A stretch of DNA of 36,838 bases from Aphodousia faecalis (GTDB lineage Bacteria; Pseudomonadota; Gammaproteobacteria; Burkholderiales; Burkholderiaceae_F), in the NCBI GenBank assembly GCA_018712705.1, contig DVGM01000007.1:1-36838 (forward strand). Reading direction: 5' to 3'. Under the pieces are notes generated by a model. It ran no database searches. It saw only the letters and a list, made by a program, of their open reading frames with translations, and was not told the origin of the DNA. A program made the translations under genes and the position numbers. How positions within the stretch are numbered: the stretch's first letter is position 1; every line of letters starts with the position of its first letter. Below, piece by piece: positions 16,711 through 24,399 of the stretch.

Positions 16711-17472
16711 TTAAATCCGGAAAAAACGATTGGCATTTTGCATCGTAAGAGCCGCGATATCCTCAATGCTCTTTCCTCTCAGTTGGGCGAGAAATTGAGC
16801 GACATGAGGGACAAATGACGGTTCATTGCGCTTGCCTCGAAGGGGAACAGGTGCCAAATAGGGACTGTCGGTTTCGATGAAAATCCGGTCATCTGGCGCT
16901 TTGCGGGCTACTTCCTGAATATCTTGAGCGGAACGGAAAGTCACGATGCCGGAAAACGAAAGGTAGCCGCCTAAATCCAAAGCCTTTTTAGCAAAATCCC
17001 AATCACCGCAGAAGCAATGCAGGACAAAACCACAATTTTGAGCCCCATTGGCTTTAAGAATATCAAGCGTGTCGCAAACGGCTTCACGTGAGTGGATGAT
17101 AAGCGGTTTATTGGCCAGATTAGCCGCACGAATGTGCGTGGCGAAACGGTTGCGTTGCCAATCAAGCGGTTCCTGGCAGTAGTGATAGTCTAGTCCCGTT
17201 TCTCCGACGGCAACCATTTTCGGATCTTGCACTCGCAGGACAATCTCCTCTTCGGTGAGATCGGGCAATGCTTCGTCTTGCGGACTGACGGCAAAGGCGG
17301 CATAGAGACCATCGTTTTCTCGAGCCAGTGTGAGTACCGGGGCGATTTCGGCCTCTTCCGTGGCAACGACCACGGCTTTTGTTACTTGGGCCGATTTCAT
17401 TCGTTCGAGCACCTCAGCTTGGTCATTAGCAAACTGAGGCATGTGAATGTGGCAATGAGTATCGAAAAACAT
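16711..17472 (-). CDS. tatD: TatD-family metal-dependent hydrolase (deoxyribonuclease)
   Basis: A 253-residue TIM-barrel metallohydrolase of the TatD/YcfH/YjjV family, which act as 3'-5' nucleases or quality-control hydrolases. Metal ligands: His6 and His8 (FDTHCHIH), Glu in VGETGLDYHY near 93, His in LIIHSREA near 129, His in FVLHCFCGDW near 154 and Asp in FIETDSPYL near 204. The C-terminal PSFVPHVAQFLAQLRGKS and NANRFF end is standard for the family. It is the first gene of a minus-strand operon. The hairpin just upstream (17490-17510) belongs to the gene before it. YcfH (RsmA-like) versus TatD proper cannot be told apart here. Confidence 0.85.
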   Translation of the reverse strand: MFFDTHCHIHMPQFANDQAEVLERMKSAQVTKAVVVATEEAEIAPVLTLARENDGLYAAFAVSPQDEALPDLTEEEIVLRVQDPKMVAVGETGLDYHYCQEPLDWQRNRFATHIRAANLANKPLIIHSREAVCDTLDILKANGAQNCGFVLHCFCGDWDFAKKALDLGGYLSFSGIVTFRSAQDIQEVARKAPDDRIFIETDSPYLAPVPLRGKRNEPSFVPHVAQFLAQLRGKSIEDIAALTMQNANRFFRI

Positions 17473-17489
17473 GGACTAATAAATATTTC

Positions 17490-17510
17490 AAGGGGCCTGC
17501 GTGGCCCCTT
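17490..17510 (-). terminator. Terminator of the downstream acyl-CoA synthetase gene
   Basis: AAGGGGCC (17490-17497) pairs with GGCCCCTT (17503-17510) over a 5-base loop, about 20 bases past the minus-strand stop at 17530. The T-tract on the minus strand is imperfect (TTGAAATATTT). Confidence 0.6.
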
Positions 17511-17529
17511 TAGATGTTAATGAAAGCCC

Positions 17530-19362
17530 TTAGCGCTTGCGCGGGGAGTCGTACAACTCCTCGATTTCTTTCGCAAAGCGCTCAGCGATTTGCCGACGGC
17601 GAAGCTTCATGGTCGGTGTGAGCAGTCCGTCCTCAGCGGTCCAGTGCTTACGTAGAATGTAAACGTTTCTGGGGACACAGTACTGCGGGAAATGTCTGGC
17701 CGCCATGCGCACGCGTTTGACGACCTTAGCGCGCAAATCGCGGCAAAGGTTAAGCGCGGGGCTATCAGGCGTGATACCCACTTCTTCGCATAAAAGCTTA
17801 AAGAGCATGTCGTTGACGACCACCAGAGCCGTAATGTAAGGGCGGCCTTCGCCGACCACCATCACTTGTTCAAAGAGGTGATCTTCCTGAATGGCAAATT
17901 CCACATCAACGGGACTGATTTTTTCACCGGTACTGGTGACGATAATTTCTTTGATACGGCCCTTAATTCGTACTCGGCCGCCATCGCTTAAATCCACTTG
18001 GTCACCGGTTCTCAGCCATCCGTCCTCGGTGAAAGAGGCAGCGGTTTCCTTAGGCAGATTCCAGTAGCCCTTCATCATGCTGGGGCCAAAGACCTGAAGT
18101 TCCTCATTGTCTCCGGCTCTGACTTGACAACGGGCAAGCGGCAGACCGACTGTGGCCGGGTGGTTGCCCGTGATGCCGTTCATGGAGATGATGGGGCTGT
18201 ATTCGGTTAAACCGTAAGCCTGGCGGATGTTAAGACCGAGAGCGCAGAAGAATTTGGCAACCATCCCGTTTAAGGCAGCGCCACCACTGATGATGTATTT
18301 AAAGCGCGGACCGAAAAGTGCACGCATGGGAGCCGCCACTCGATCAAAATAAAGGGCTTTGATGATGGAGTCCATGGCGGGCAAGCCGTCATCTTCAAGC
18401 GGTAAATCGTTTGCCCGGCAGAAATCACGCCAGCCAGCCGCAACCACACGGTCAGCCATCAATTGAGCCGAAGCGCCTTGTCTGGCGTACTGAGCTTGAA
18501 TTTTGGCGTAGAACTGTTCAAGAATTCTCGGCACCGAACACATGATGGTCGGGTGAATATCTTTGAAGTCTTCGGCAAGCTGCATCGGACCGCGGCTAAA
18601 GACCAGTGTGGCGCCGTGGGCGACACAGTTGTAATAGGTGGCTGTACGTTCAAACGTATGAGAAAGCGGCAAATAGGATAAGAAGAGATCTTCATTGCTT
18701 AAAGGTATCTGTTTGGCCGTATCCTGAACGTTGGAAACGACGGCGCGATGCGTGAGCATAACGCCTTTGGGACGGCCGGTTGTGCCGGAGGTGTAGACAA
18801 TGGCGGCCAAATCCTCTTCGGTCGGGCCGGCGGGTAATTGGCTCACATCGAAAGTCTCTCCCGCTTTGAGCCACTTGTTGACACCGCAGTAATGAACGGT
18901 CTTACTTTCGCCTTCTTCCTCTTCGGTTGTAAAAACAACTTGCTCGAGCGTCGGCACCGGTGTGTCGGAATTGAAAATGGCGTTCCAACGGGCTTTTGTG
19001 GTGGTCACTAAGAAGCGGCAGCCGCTGTCGCTCATAATGTAGGCGGCCGATTCCGGTGTATCAATAGCGTGAAGGGGAACGGGAACCAGAGCGTTGGCGA
19101 GAGCGGCTTGGTCAAAAGTGAGCGCGTCCAGTGAATTGATTAAAAGCATGGCAACGCGATCGCCGCGCTTTAACCCCATGGTGGCAAAGGCTTTGCGCCA
19201 ACGCATGACACGTTCGCCGAATTCTTTCCACGTCACACTTGTCCACTTTTCGTGCTCGTAGTCGTAATAACGGTACCCTTCTTTTTCTGGTTTAGTCGCG
19301 AGGGTGCGCGCGAGCATTTCGGGCAAGGTTTTGAAATCATCAATGTATGTATGACCGACCAT
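17530..19362 (-). CDS. Long-chain acyl-CoA synthetase (AMP-forming), paralogue 1
   Basis: A 610-residue ANL-superfamily enzyme that activates fatty acids with ATP and CoA. Motifs: P-loop-like YTSGTTGRPKGVMLTH (near 190), LSYLPLSHTFERT, YIISGGAALNG, the A5 motif GYGLTEYSPIIS, A7-type GWLRTGD, and A8 hinge IKGRIKEIIVTSTGEKISP; the C-terminal Lys region lies in LLTPTMKLRRRQI. The layout matches bacterial FadD15-type synthetases. The start is placed at ATG 19362 (MVGHTYIDDF) because it aligns with the other paralogue; frames run on to 19452 with no ribosome site. It lies downstream of paralogue 2 on the same strand, with a terminator (19467-19495) between them. Whether the two differ in chain-length preference cannot be read. 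Confidence 0.85.
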   Translation of the reverse strand: MVGHTYIDDFKTLPEMLARTLATKPEKEGYRYYDYEHEKWTSVTWKEFGERVMRWRKAFATMGLKRGDRVAMLLINSLDALTFDQAALANALVPVPLHAIDTPESAAYIMSDSGCRFLVTTTKARWNAIFNSDTPVPTLEQVVFTTEEEEGESKTVHYCGVNKWLKAGETFDVSQLPAGPTEEDLAAIVYTSGTTGRPKGVMLTHRAVVSNVQDTAKQIPLSNEDLFLSYLPLSHTFERTATYYNCVAHGATLVFSRGPMQLAEDFKDIHPTIMCSVPRILEQFYAKIQAQYARQGASAQLMADRVVAAGWRDFCRANDLPLEDDGLPAMDSIIKALYFDRVAAPMRALFGPRFKYIISGGAALNGMVAKFFCALGLNIRQAYGLTEYSPIISMNGITGNHPATVGLPLARCQVRAGDNEELQVFGPSMMKGYWNLPKETAASFTEDGWLRTGDQVDLSDGGRVRIKGRIKEIIVTSTGEKISPVDVEFAIQEDHLFEQVMVVGEGRPYITALVVVNDMLFKLLCEEVGITPDSPALNLCRDLRAKVVKRVRMAARHFPQYCVPRNVYILRKHWTAEDGLLTPTMKLRRRQIAERFAKEIEELYDSPRKR

Positions 19363-19466
19363 TTTGGCGCTTCTTCGGAAAGTTTTACTAAACAGATTAT
19401 TGTACATAAAGATTTTGCGAAAAATACTTCGTTTTTTGGGTGATTTTTGCATTGAAAAGAGGCAAA

Positions 19467-19495
19467 AGAAAAGGCAGGTGGTGCCTGCCTTTTCT
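19467..19495 (-). terminator. Rho-independent terminator after acyl-CoA synthetase paralogue 2
   Basis: AGAAAAGGCAGG (19467-19478) pairs over 12 bp with CCTGCCTTTTCT (19484-19495). On the minus strand the stem runs straight into T-rich sequence (TTTTCTTTTG), downstream of the stop at 19514. Confidence 0.8.
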
Positions 19496-19513
19496 GGATG
19501 CGTCGATTGCTGA

Positions 19514-21361
19514 TTAGCCGGCGTGAGTTTCGTAGAGCTTATTGATATCGTCTTGGAAACGCGCTTTGATAATTCGACGTTTTAATTTGAGTGTCGGCGT
19601 CAGCATGCCGTTTTCAATGCTCCAAGGCGTCAGCGTCAAAATCAAAGCACGGGGAACACCGTATTGCGGGAAGCCTCGGGTGAGTTTTTTCACCTTGCGT
19701 AAAAGCGTTTGCTGAACAACCTTTGCGTTGAGTGACTTCGGATCATTGGGATCTAAATTGAGCTCTTTAGCCAATTCTTTCCAGCGTTCCAATTCAAGCA
19801 CGGCCACAAGACTGATATACGGTAGGCCTTCACCCACGGCCATGACTTGAGCAAACATCGGATCGCTTTCAATCGCCATTTCCAAATCGGCTGGCGGAAT
19901 CTTTTCACCGGTGCTCGTCACGATGATTTCTTTAATGCGGCCTTTGATGCGGACGTGGCCCGAGGGGAGAATGTCAGCTTGGTCGCCGGTTTTAAGCCAA
20001 CCGTCTTCCGTGAAAATGTCAGCCGTAGCATCGGGTCGATTCCAATAGCCCTTCATCACGCAAGGGCCTTTCACCTGCAGTTCATCATTGTCACCGAGTC
20101 TGAGCTGCATATTCGGCAACGGCATACCGACCGTGGAGGGGTCGTTTTGGTGTTCTTTATTGACGGCCAGAATCGGACTGGTCTCTGTCATGCCGTAACC
20201 TTGAAAGATCTGGATGCCCAAACCGATAAAGGTACGAGCCACGGTTTGATTTAAGGCGGCGCCACCCGAAATAAACGCGTGAGGCTTGATCCCGCCAAAG
20301 ACTTCACGAAGCGAGGTGCCGACCTTTTCATCCAACCAGTCTGCCATTAAGCCGTCAAGACATTCGCGCCAGGTATGTTCAACAGGCAAACCGTTTTCTT
20401 TACAAAAACGACGCCAGCCGACTTCAACAGCCCAATTAAAAACGTATCGCGTCAGTGCGCCTTTTTTTGCGAGTTTGTCATTTAATTTAGCGTACACGCG
20501 TTCGTAGATACGCGGGACAGACATGAGGATCGTCGGTCGAACATAGTGCAAATCGTCAATGATCTGAAGAATGTTGCGGTTAAAGTAGATCTGATTGCCC
20601 ATTCCCATGGCTAGGTAATAGGTGGTCGTACGTTCAAAAGTGTGTGACAACGGCAGGAACGAAAACCACTTATCGTCCGGATTCGGGCGGATATTGCCCA
20701 TAACGCCTTTGGCGTTTTCCAGGATATTTTCATGAGTGAGCATGACGCCCTTGGGACGGCCGGTTGTGCCTGAGGTGTAGACAAGGGCGGCTAAGTCCTG
20801 GGGATCAATGTCAATATCGGTGATCGTGACATTTTCACTAGCTTCTAACCACTCGGCCAGCGTGCAGACGTTAATGCCGGCGTTATTGACTCGGTCGTCT
20901 TCGGGAATTGAATCGTCCGTAATGATGACGGCTTTTAAGTTTGCCAGGGTGTCGGCTTGACGGATGCCCTTCCACTTGAGGTACTTGGCCGTAACCAATA
21001 CTCTGGCTTCGCTGTCATTGAGAATGAAGGCGCTTGCCCCCGGGGTGTCAACAGCGTGAAGGGGAACGGGGACTAAACCGCAGGCAAGTGCTGCTTGGTC
21101 AAAGCAGATGGCGTCAATGCAGTTGGGCAAAAGCATGGCCACCCGTGACCCTTTTTCCAAATTGAATTTGCAAAAAGCTTTTCGCCAGCGTTGGACTCTT
21201 TCATAAAGTTCCCGGTATGTCAACGTTTTCCAAGACTTTTCGGTGGCAACGTACTGGGTGAGAGCCGGCAGATCATCGTGACGACCCAAATGATGAGTGA
21301 GCACTTCGGTTAAAACACGGATCTTCAGAAAATCTTCATAGCGGGATTGTGTGGTTTCCAT
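19514..21361 (-). CDS. Long-chain acyl-CoA synthetase (AMP-forming), paralogue 2
   Basis: A 615-residue ANL-superfamily acyl-CoA synthetase closely related to the gene at 17530-19362. Shared motifs: YTSGTTGRPKGVMLTHENIL, FSFLPLSHTFERTTTYY, AFISGGAALNQTVARTF, GYGMTETSPILAVN, GWLKTGDQADI, IKGRIKEIIVTSTGEKIPP and LTPTLKLKRRII. It should convert fatty acids to acyl-CoA at the cytoplasmic membrane face. I place the start at ATG 21361 (METTQSRYED) to match the paralogue; the frame continues to 21439 but without a ribosome site. Both genes have the sequence AAGCGCCA just before the chosen start instead of a strong Shine-Dalgarno. It faces the large regulatory region that also serves nrdD. Confidence 0.85.
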   Translation of the reverse strand: METTQSRYEDFLKIRVLTEVLTHHLGRHDDLPALTQYVATEKSWKTLTYRELYERVQRWRKAFCKFNLEKGSRVAMLLPNCIDAICFDQAALACGLVPVPLHAVDTPGASAFILNDSEARVLVTAKYLKWKGIRQADTLANLKAVIITDDSIPEDDRVNNAGINVCTLAEWLEASENVTITDIDIDPQDLAALVYTSGTTGRPKGVMLTHENILENAKGVMGNIRPNPDDKWFSFLPLSHTFERTTTYYLAMGMGNQIYFNRNILQIIDDLHYVRPTILMSVPRIYERVYAKLNDKLAKKGALTRYVFNWAVEVGWRRFCKENGLPVEHTWRECLDGLMADWLDEKVGTSLREVFGGIKPHAFISGGAALNQTVARTFIGLGIQIFQGYGMTETSPILAVNKEHQNDPSTVGMPLPNMQLRLGDNDELQVKGPCVMKGYWNRPDATADIFTEDGWLKTGDQADILPSGHVRIKGRIKEIIVTSTGEKIPPADLEMAIESDPMFAQVMAVGEGLPYISLVAVLELERWKELAKELNLDPNDPKSLNAKVVQQTLLRKVKKLTRGFPQYGVPRALILTLTPWSIENGMLTPTLKLKRRIIKARFQDDINKLYETHAG

Positions 21362-21593
21362 GGCGCTTGCTATATCAGATATCAATGACAATGACTTGCT
21401 AAGAATACTGGTATTTGCCCTTAATGTTAAGAGAATCATCCGAACGGATTACCTTCTAGAAATGGCTACCAATTTACAAAAAAGTGGATAAAACGATTAA
21501 GTCAGCATTGAAAATTAGGTGAAAAACCCTAAAAAATCTCAAAATTTTATAAGAAAAACAATAAGATGTTATTGCAATAACGGTTTTTTAAGA

Positions 21594-21757
21594 TAAAATT
21601 AAGAACAGATTTTCCAAGCATGTAAGCTCCTCAATTGTAAGAGCGAATTCAAGGCCTGGTCAGCAATGAATCACTCTCTTACCATGCTTAGCAGTGGATG
21701 GGTTATCGAAGTCGGGCAACGAATTTCGGTAACCCATTTCATTTTCAAATTTTTTTG
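21594..21757 (+). ncRNA. Candidate structured small RNA or leader element upstream of nrdD
   Basis: No open reading frame explains this stretch. AAGCATGTAAG (21616-21626) can pair with CTTACCATGCTT (21678-21689) with one bulged base, enclosing a possible GCTC/GAGC hairpin and a GAATTCA/TGAATC helix (a three-way junction). GTAAGAG (21637-21643) competes for the same 3' strand (CTCTTAC, 21676-21682), so alternative folds exist. A second stem of up to 15 bp joins 21696-21710 to 21725-21739, and seven T follow at 21749-21756. A possible promoter precedes it (TTGCAA 21572, TAAAAT 21594). It could be a free small RNA; the RNA class is not one I recognise. Confidence 0.4.
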
Positions 21758-21848
21758 CCTGTCAAACACGCAACGTAGCCGGTCTAAAGAGCGCAGGCAT
21801 GCCTAATCGCTTAATTTTCCTTGCTAAAACAATAAGTTTGCCCATTTT

Positions 21849-21895
21849 AAACAATTCATTGTTTGCTTTTACTCCATAAACACAACATATTGTGT
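21849..21895. promoter_or_regulatory. Tandem NrdR boxes overlapping the nrdD promoter
   Basis: Box 2, ACACAACATATTGTGT (21880-21895), matches the NrdR consensus (acaCwAtATaTwGtGt) at 15 of 16 positions by eye. Box 1, AAACAATTCATTGTTT (21849-21864), matches at about 12. Their starts are 31 bp apart (15 bp gap), the spacing known for paired NrdR sites. A possible -35 TTGCTT (21863) and -10 CATATT (21886), 17 bp apart, lie inside the pair, so NrdR-ATP/dATP binding would block RNA polymerase and repress nrdD. Confidence 0.75.
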
Positions 21896-21962
21896 TCAAG
21901 GGAAAACCCTATATTTTTAAAATTTATCCCATTGTTCTGTAAATCAAGTGTTTTTTTTAAAC

Positions 21963-21971
21963 TGTGGATAA
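21963..21971 (-). promoter_or_regulatory. Perfect DnaA box in the nrdD leader
   Basis: TGTGGATAA is the complement of the strongest DnaA box, TTATCCACA. A one-mismatch copy (AGTGGATAA) lies at 21483. DnaA is known to control nrd promoters in E. coli; here the box is downstream of the presumed promoter, so its role is uncertain and a chance match is possible. Confidence 0.4.
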
Positions 21972-22058
21972 GTCACTAATCTAAATGTAGTGCGTTCCCC
22001 AAAAGTGCTTAATAAATAGGCAGAAAAATCACAGTACTTCTTTAAAGTTAATCGTGCA

Positions 22059-22092
22059 ATCGCTCAGTTGTTGGGAGCGATATTCGTTTTTT
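22059..22092 (+). promoter_or_regulatory. Terminator-like hairpin in the nrdD 5' leader (possible attenuator)
   Basis: ATCGCTC (22059-22065) pairs with GAGCGAT (22075-22081) across a 9-base loop and is followed by ATTCG and six T (22087-22092). The T-run touches the GGAG ribosome site of nrdD (22093-22096). The element could stop transcription before nrdD or limit access to the ribosome site. Confidence 0.5.
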
Positions 22093-22104
22093 GGAGTACC
22101 TCTG

Positions 22105-24129
22105 ATGTTTGAGAAGAAGTTATCGCACTTGATCAAGCGCGATGGCAGTGTCAAAGATTTTGACGCAAGCAAGATTGTTGCCGCCATCGCCAAAGCAGGA
22201 AAAGCGACCGGTGAATTTGACGAGTCTCGTGCCGCCCGAATCACCGAAGAGCGCGTATTGCCGAGCCTGGTTGCTCTCAATTTAGTCACGCCTCATATTG
22301 AGCAAGTGCAGGACGCTGTGGAGCGCGCTCTTTTTGAGGAAGGTTTTTTCAAAACGCTTCGCGCCTATATTGTCTATCGTGAACAACGTCAGAAGGCTCG
22401 TGATGCCAGACAGAGTTGGGTGAATGTTGAATCTTCCATCAATGAGTATCTTCAGCAGCTTGACTGGCGCGTGAACGCCAACGCCAATCAGGGTTACTCC
22501 TTGGGCGGTTTGATTTTGAATGTTTCCGGTAAAGTGGTGGCCAACTATTGGCTCAACTACATCTATCCGGCAGAAATCGGTCGTGCTCACCGCGAAGCCG
22601 ATTTCCACATTCATGACTTGGATATGCTCTCGGGCTACTGCGCTGGTTGGTCATTGCGTACTCTTTTAACGGAAGGGCTCAATGGGGTACCGGGTAAAGT
22701 TGAAGCGGGCGCCCCGAAACATCTTTCATCGGCTACGGGTCAGATTGTCAATTTCTTAGGCACGATGCAAAACGAATGGGCCGGTGCTCAAGCGTTCTCC
22801 TCATTTGATACGTATTTGGCACCTTTTATCAAGAAAGACAACGTGCCCTATGAGGAAGTCCTTCAAAGCATCCAGGAGCTTATCTATAACCTCAATGTTC
22901 CTTCCCGTTGGGGTACGCAGACCCCCTTTACCAATCTCACTTTCGACTGGACGTGCCCCGAAGATCTAAAGGACCAGCACCCGATTATCGGCGGTGAAGA
23001 AATGCCCTTTACCTATGGCGACTGCAAGCGCGAAATGGACATGATTAATCGCGCCTACATTGAAGTGATGACCAAGGGTGATGCCAAGGGTCGTGTTTTC
23101 ACGTTCCCAATTCCGACCTATAACATCACGCCTGACTTTGATTGGGACAGCGAAAACGCAGACAGATTGTTTGCAATGACCGCCAAATACGGTTTGCCTT
23201 ATTTCCAGAATTTCATTAATTCGGAATTAAAGCCCAATATGATCCGTTCGATGTGCTGCCGTCTGCAGTTGGACCTGCGTGAACTTCTCAAGCGCGGCAA
23301 CGGTCTTTTCGGTTCCGCAGAACAGACGGGCTCGCTCGGTGTCGTCACCATCAACTGCGCTCGTTTAGGCTATCTCTTTAAGGGCAATGAACAGGGTCTT
23401 TTTGATCGCTTAGATCACCTCTTGGATTTGGCCAAGACGAGTCTTGAGATCAAGCGCAAGGTTATTCAACGCCATATTGATCAGGGACTTTTCCCGTACA
23501 CGAAACGCTACCTCGGTACGCTTCGTAACCACTTCTCCACGATCGGTGTCAATGGTATTAACGAATGCATCCGCAATTTCACAAATGACGCCAATGACAT
23601 CACCGATGATTGGGGTCATGCTTTTGCCTTAAAGCTTTTGGATCATGTTCGTGCCCGTATGGTTGAATTCCAGGAAGAAACCGGTCACATGTATAACCTT
23701 GAAGCTACTCCGGCCGAAGGCACGACTTACCGTTTTGCCAAAGAAGATAGAAAGCGTTTCCCGGATATTATTCAGGCTGGTACCGAATCCAATCCCTACT
23801 ACACCAATAGCTCTCAGCTGCCTGTGGGCTTTACCGATGATCCGTTCTTGGCGCTTGAAATGCAAGACGACTTGCAGCGCAAGTACACGGGTGGCACGGT
23901 GCTTCACCTTTACATGGCCGATGCCATCAGCTCATCAAAGGCATGCAAAGAATTGGTGCGCAGAGCCCTTTCGAGATTCCGTCTGCCGTATCTGACGGTG
24001 ACGCCGACCTTCTCGATTTGCCCCAAACACGGCTATATCTCCGGTCGTCATGATTTCTGTCCGATCTGCGACGCTGAATTAATTCGTGCCAAAAAGGCAC
24101 AGGCGGCTTGCCAAAAGGCTGATTGCTAA
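22105..24129 (+). CDS. nrdD: Anaerobic (class III) ribonucleoside-triphosphate reductase, catalytic chain lacking the glycyl-radical segment
   Basis: A 674-residue NrdD that reduces ribonucleoside triphosphates to dNTPs without oxygen. An ATP-cone fills about residues 5-95 (LIKRDGSVKDFDASKI); the catalytic barrel follows with active-site Cys candidates in SGYCAGWSLRT and MIRSMCCRLQLD and the conserved VVTINCARLGYL. Near the C-terminus a zinc site has Cys639, His642, Cys652 and Cys655 (ICPKHGYISGRHDFCPICD). The usual glycyl-radical loop (RVxGY) that should follow is missing; it is encoded by the next small gene in another frame. The start at ATG 22105 has GGAG 8 bases upstream. Upstream NrdR boxes and a leader hairpin suggest tight control. 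Codon use is biased, as in highly expressed genes. Confidence 0.93.
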   Translation: MFEKKLSHLIKRDGSVKDFDASKIVAAIAKAGKATGEFDESRAARITEERVLPSLVALNLVTPHIEQVQDAVERALFEEGFFKTLRAYIVYREQRQKARDARQSWVNVESSINEYLQQLDWRVNANANQGYSLGGLILNVSGKVVANYWLNYIYPAEIGRAHREADFHIHDLDMLSGYCAGWSLRTLLTEGLNGVPGKVEAGAPKHLSSATGQIVNFLGTMQNEWAGAQAFSSFDTYLAPFIKKDNVPYEEVLQSIQELIYNLNVPSRWGTQTPFTNLTFDWTCPEDLKDQHPIIGGEEMPFTYGDCKREMDMINRAYIEVMTKGDAKGRVFTFPIPTYNITPDFDWDSENADRLFAMTAKYGLPYFQNFINSELKPNMIRSMCCRLQLDLRELLKRGNGLFGSAEQTGSLGVVTINCARLGYLFKGNEQGLFDRLDHLLDLAKTSLEIKRKVIQRHIDQGLFPYTKRYLGTLRNHFSTIGVNGINECIRNFTNDANDITDDWGHAFALKLLDHVRARMVEFQEETGHMYNLEATPAEGTTYRFAKEDRKRFPDIIQAGTESNPYYTNSSQLPVGFTDDPFLALEMQDDLQRKYTGGTVLHLYMADAISSSKACKELVRRALSRFRLPYLTVTPTFSICPKHGYISGRHDFCPICDAELIRAKKAQAACQKADC

Positions 24130-24146
24130 TTATTGAGAGAAAGAAA

Positions 24147-24320
24147 ATGGATAAAAAAGACGAAAAAATCGAATTAAAAGACAGTGAACGCCAACCCTGT
24201 GAAGTTTGGACCCGCGTGATGGGCTACCATCGACCGGTTTCATCTTTTAACACCGGTAAAAAAGGGGAATTTTACGAACGCAAGTGCTTTGTAGAAAGTA
24301 AGTGCGGTTTGTCTAAATAA
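24147..24320 (+). CDS. Small glycyl-radical protein, detached C-terminal domain of NrdD
   Basis: A 57-residue protein with a charged N-terminus followed by CEVWTRVMGYHRPVSSFNTG, which is the class III RNR glycyl-radical loop (RVxGY, radical Gly26) and the FN(A/T)GK segment that follow the zinc site in one-piece NrdD. It begins 17 bases after nrdD, in another frame, and has its own purine-rich GAGAGAAAG ribosome site, so it is a real gene and not read-through. It should dock on NrdD and be activated by NrdG, in the way YfiD/GrcA complements pyruvate formate-lyase. The joint length (674+57) fits a complete NrdD of about 710-730 residues. I recall short glycyl-radical proteins next to NrdD in some other Proteobacteria but could not verify this. 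Confidence 0.85.
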   Translation: MDKKDEKIELKDSERQPCEVWTRVMGYHRPVSSFNTGKKGEFYERKCFVESKCGLSK

Positions 24321-24335
24321 CCTCTAAATCTTAAA

Positions 24336-24369
24336 GGCGCCGTGAAGACTTTCTTTTCGGCGCCGTTTT
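24336..24369 (+). terminator. Hairpin terminator between the NrdD genes and nrdG
   Basis: GGCGCCG (24336-24342) pairs with CGGCGCC (24358-24364), the inner part extended by GAAGA/TCTTTT pairing, and GTTTTG follows. The T-run is short, so it may only lower nrdG expression relative to nrdD. Confidence 0.65.
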
Positions 24370-24399
24370 GTCTTCGTGTTGTTGTAAGGATTGCTGTTT

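Noticed and set aside
21898..21909. Small AGGG/CCCT hairpin followed by T-rich sequence after the NrdR boxes
   Set aside because: A 4-bp stem is too weak to act as a terminator.
21933..21948. Possible FNR site in the nrdD leader (GTTCTGTAAATCAA)
   Set aside because: Only the right half (ATCAA) fits TTGAT-N4-ATCAA; the left half does not.
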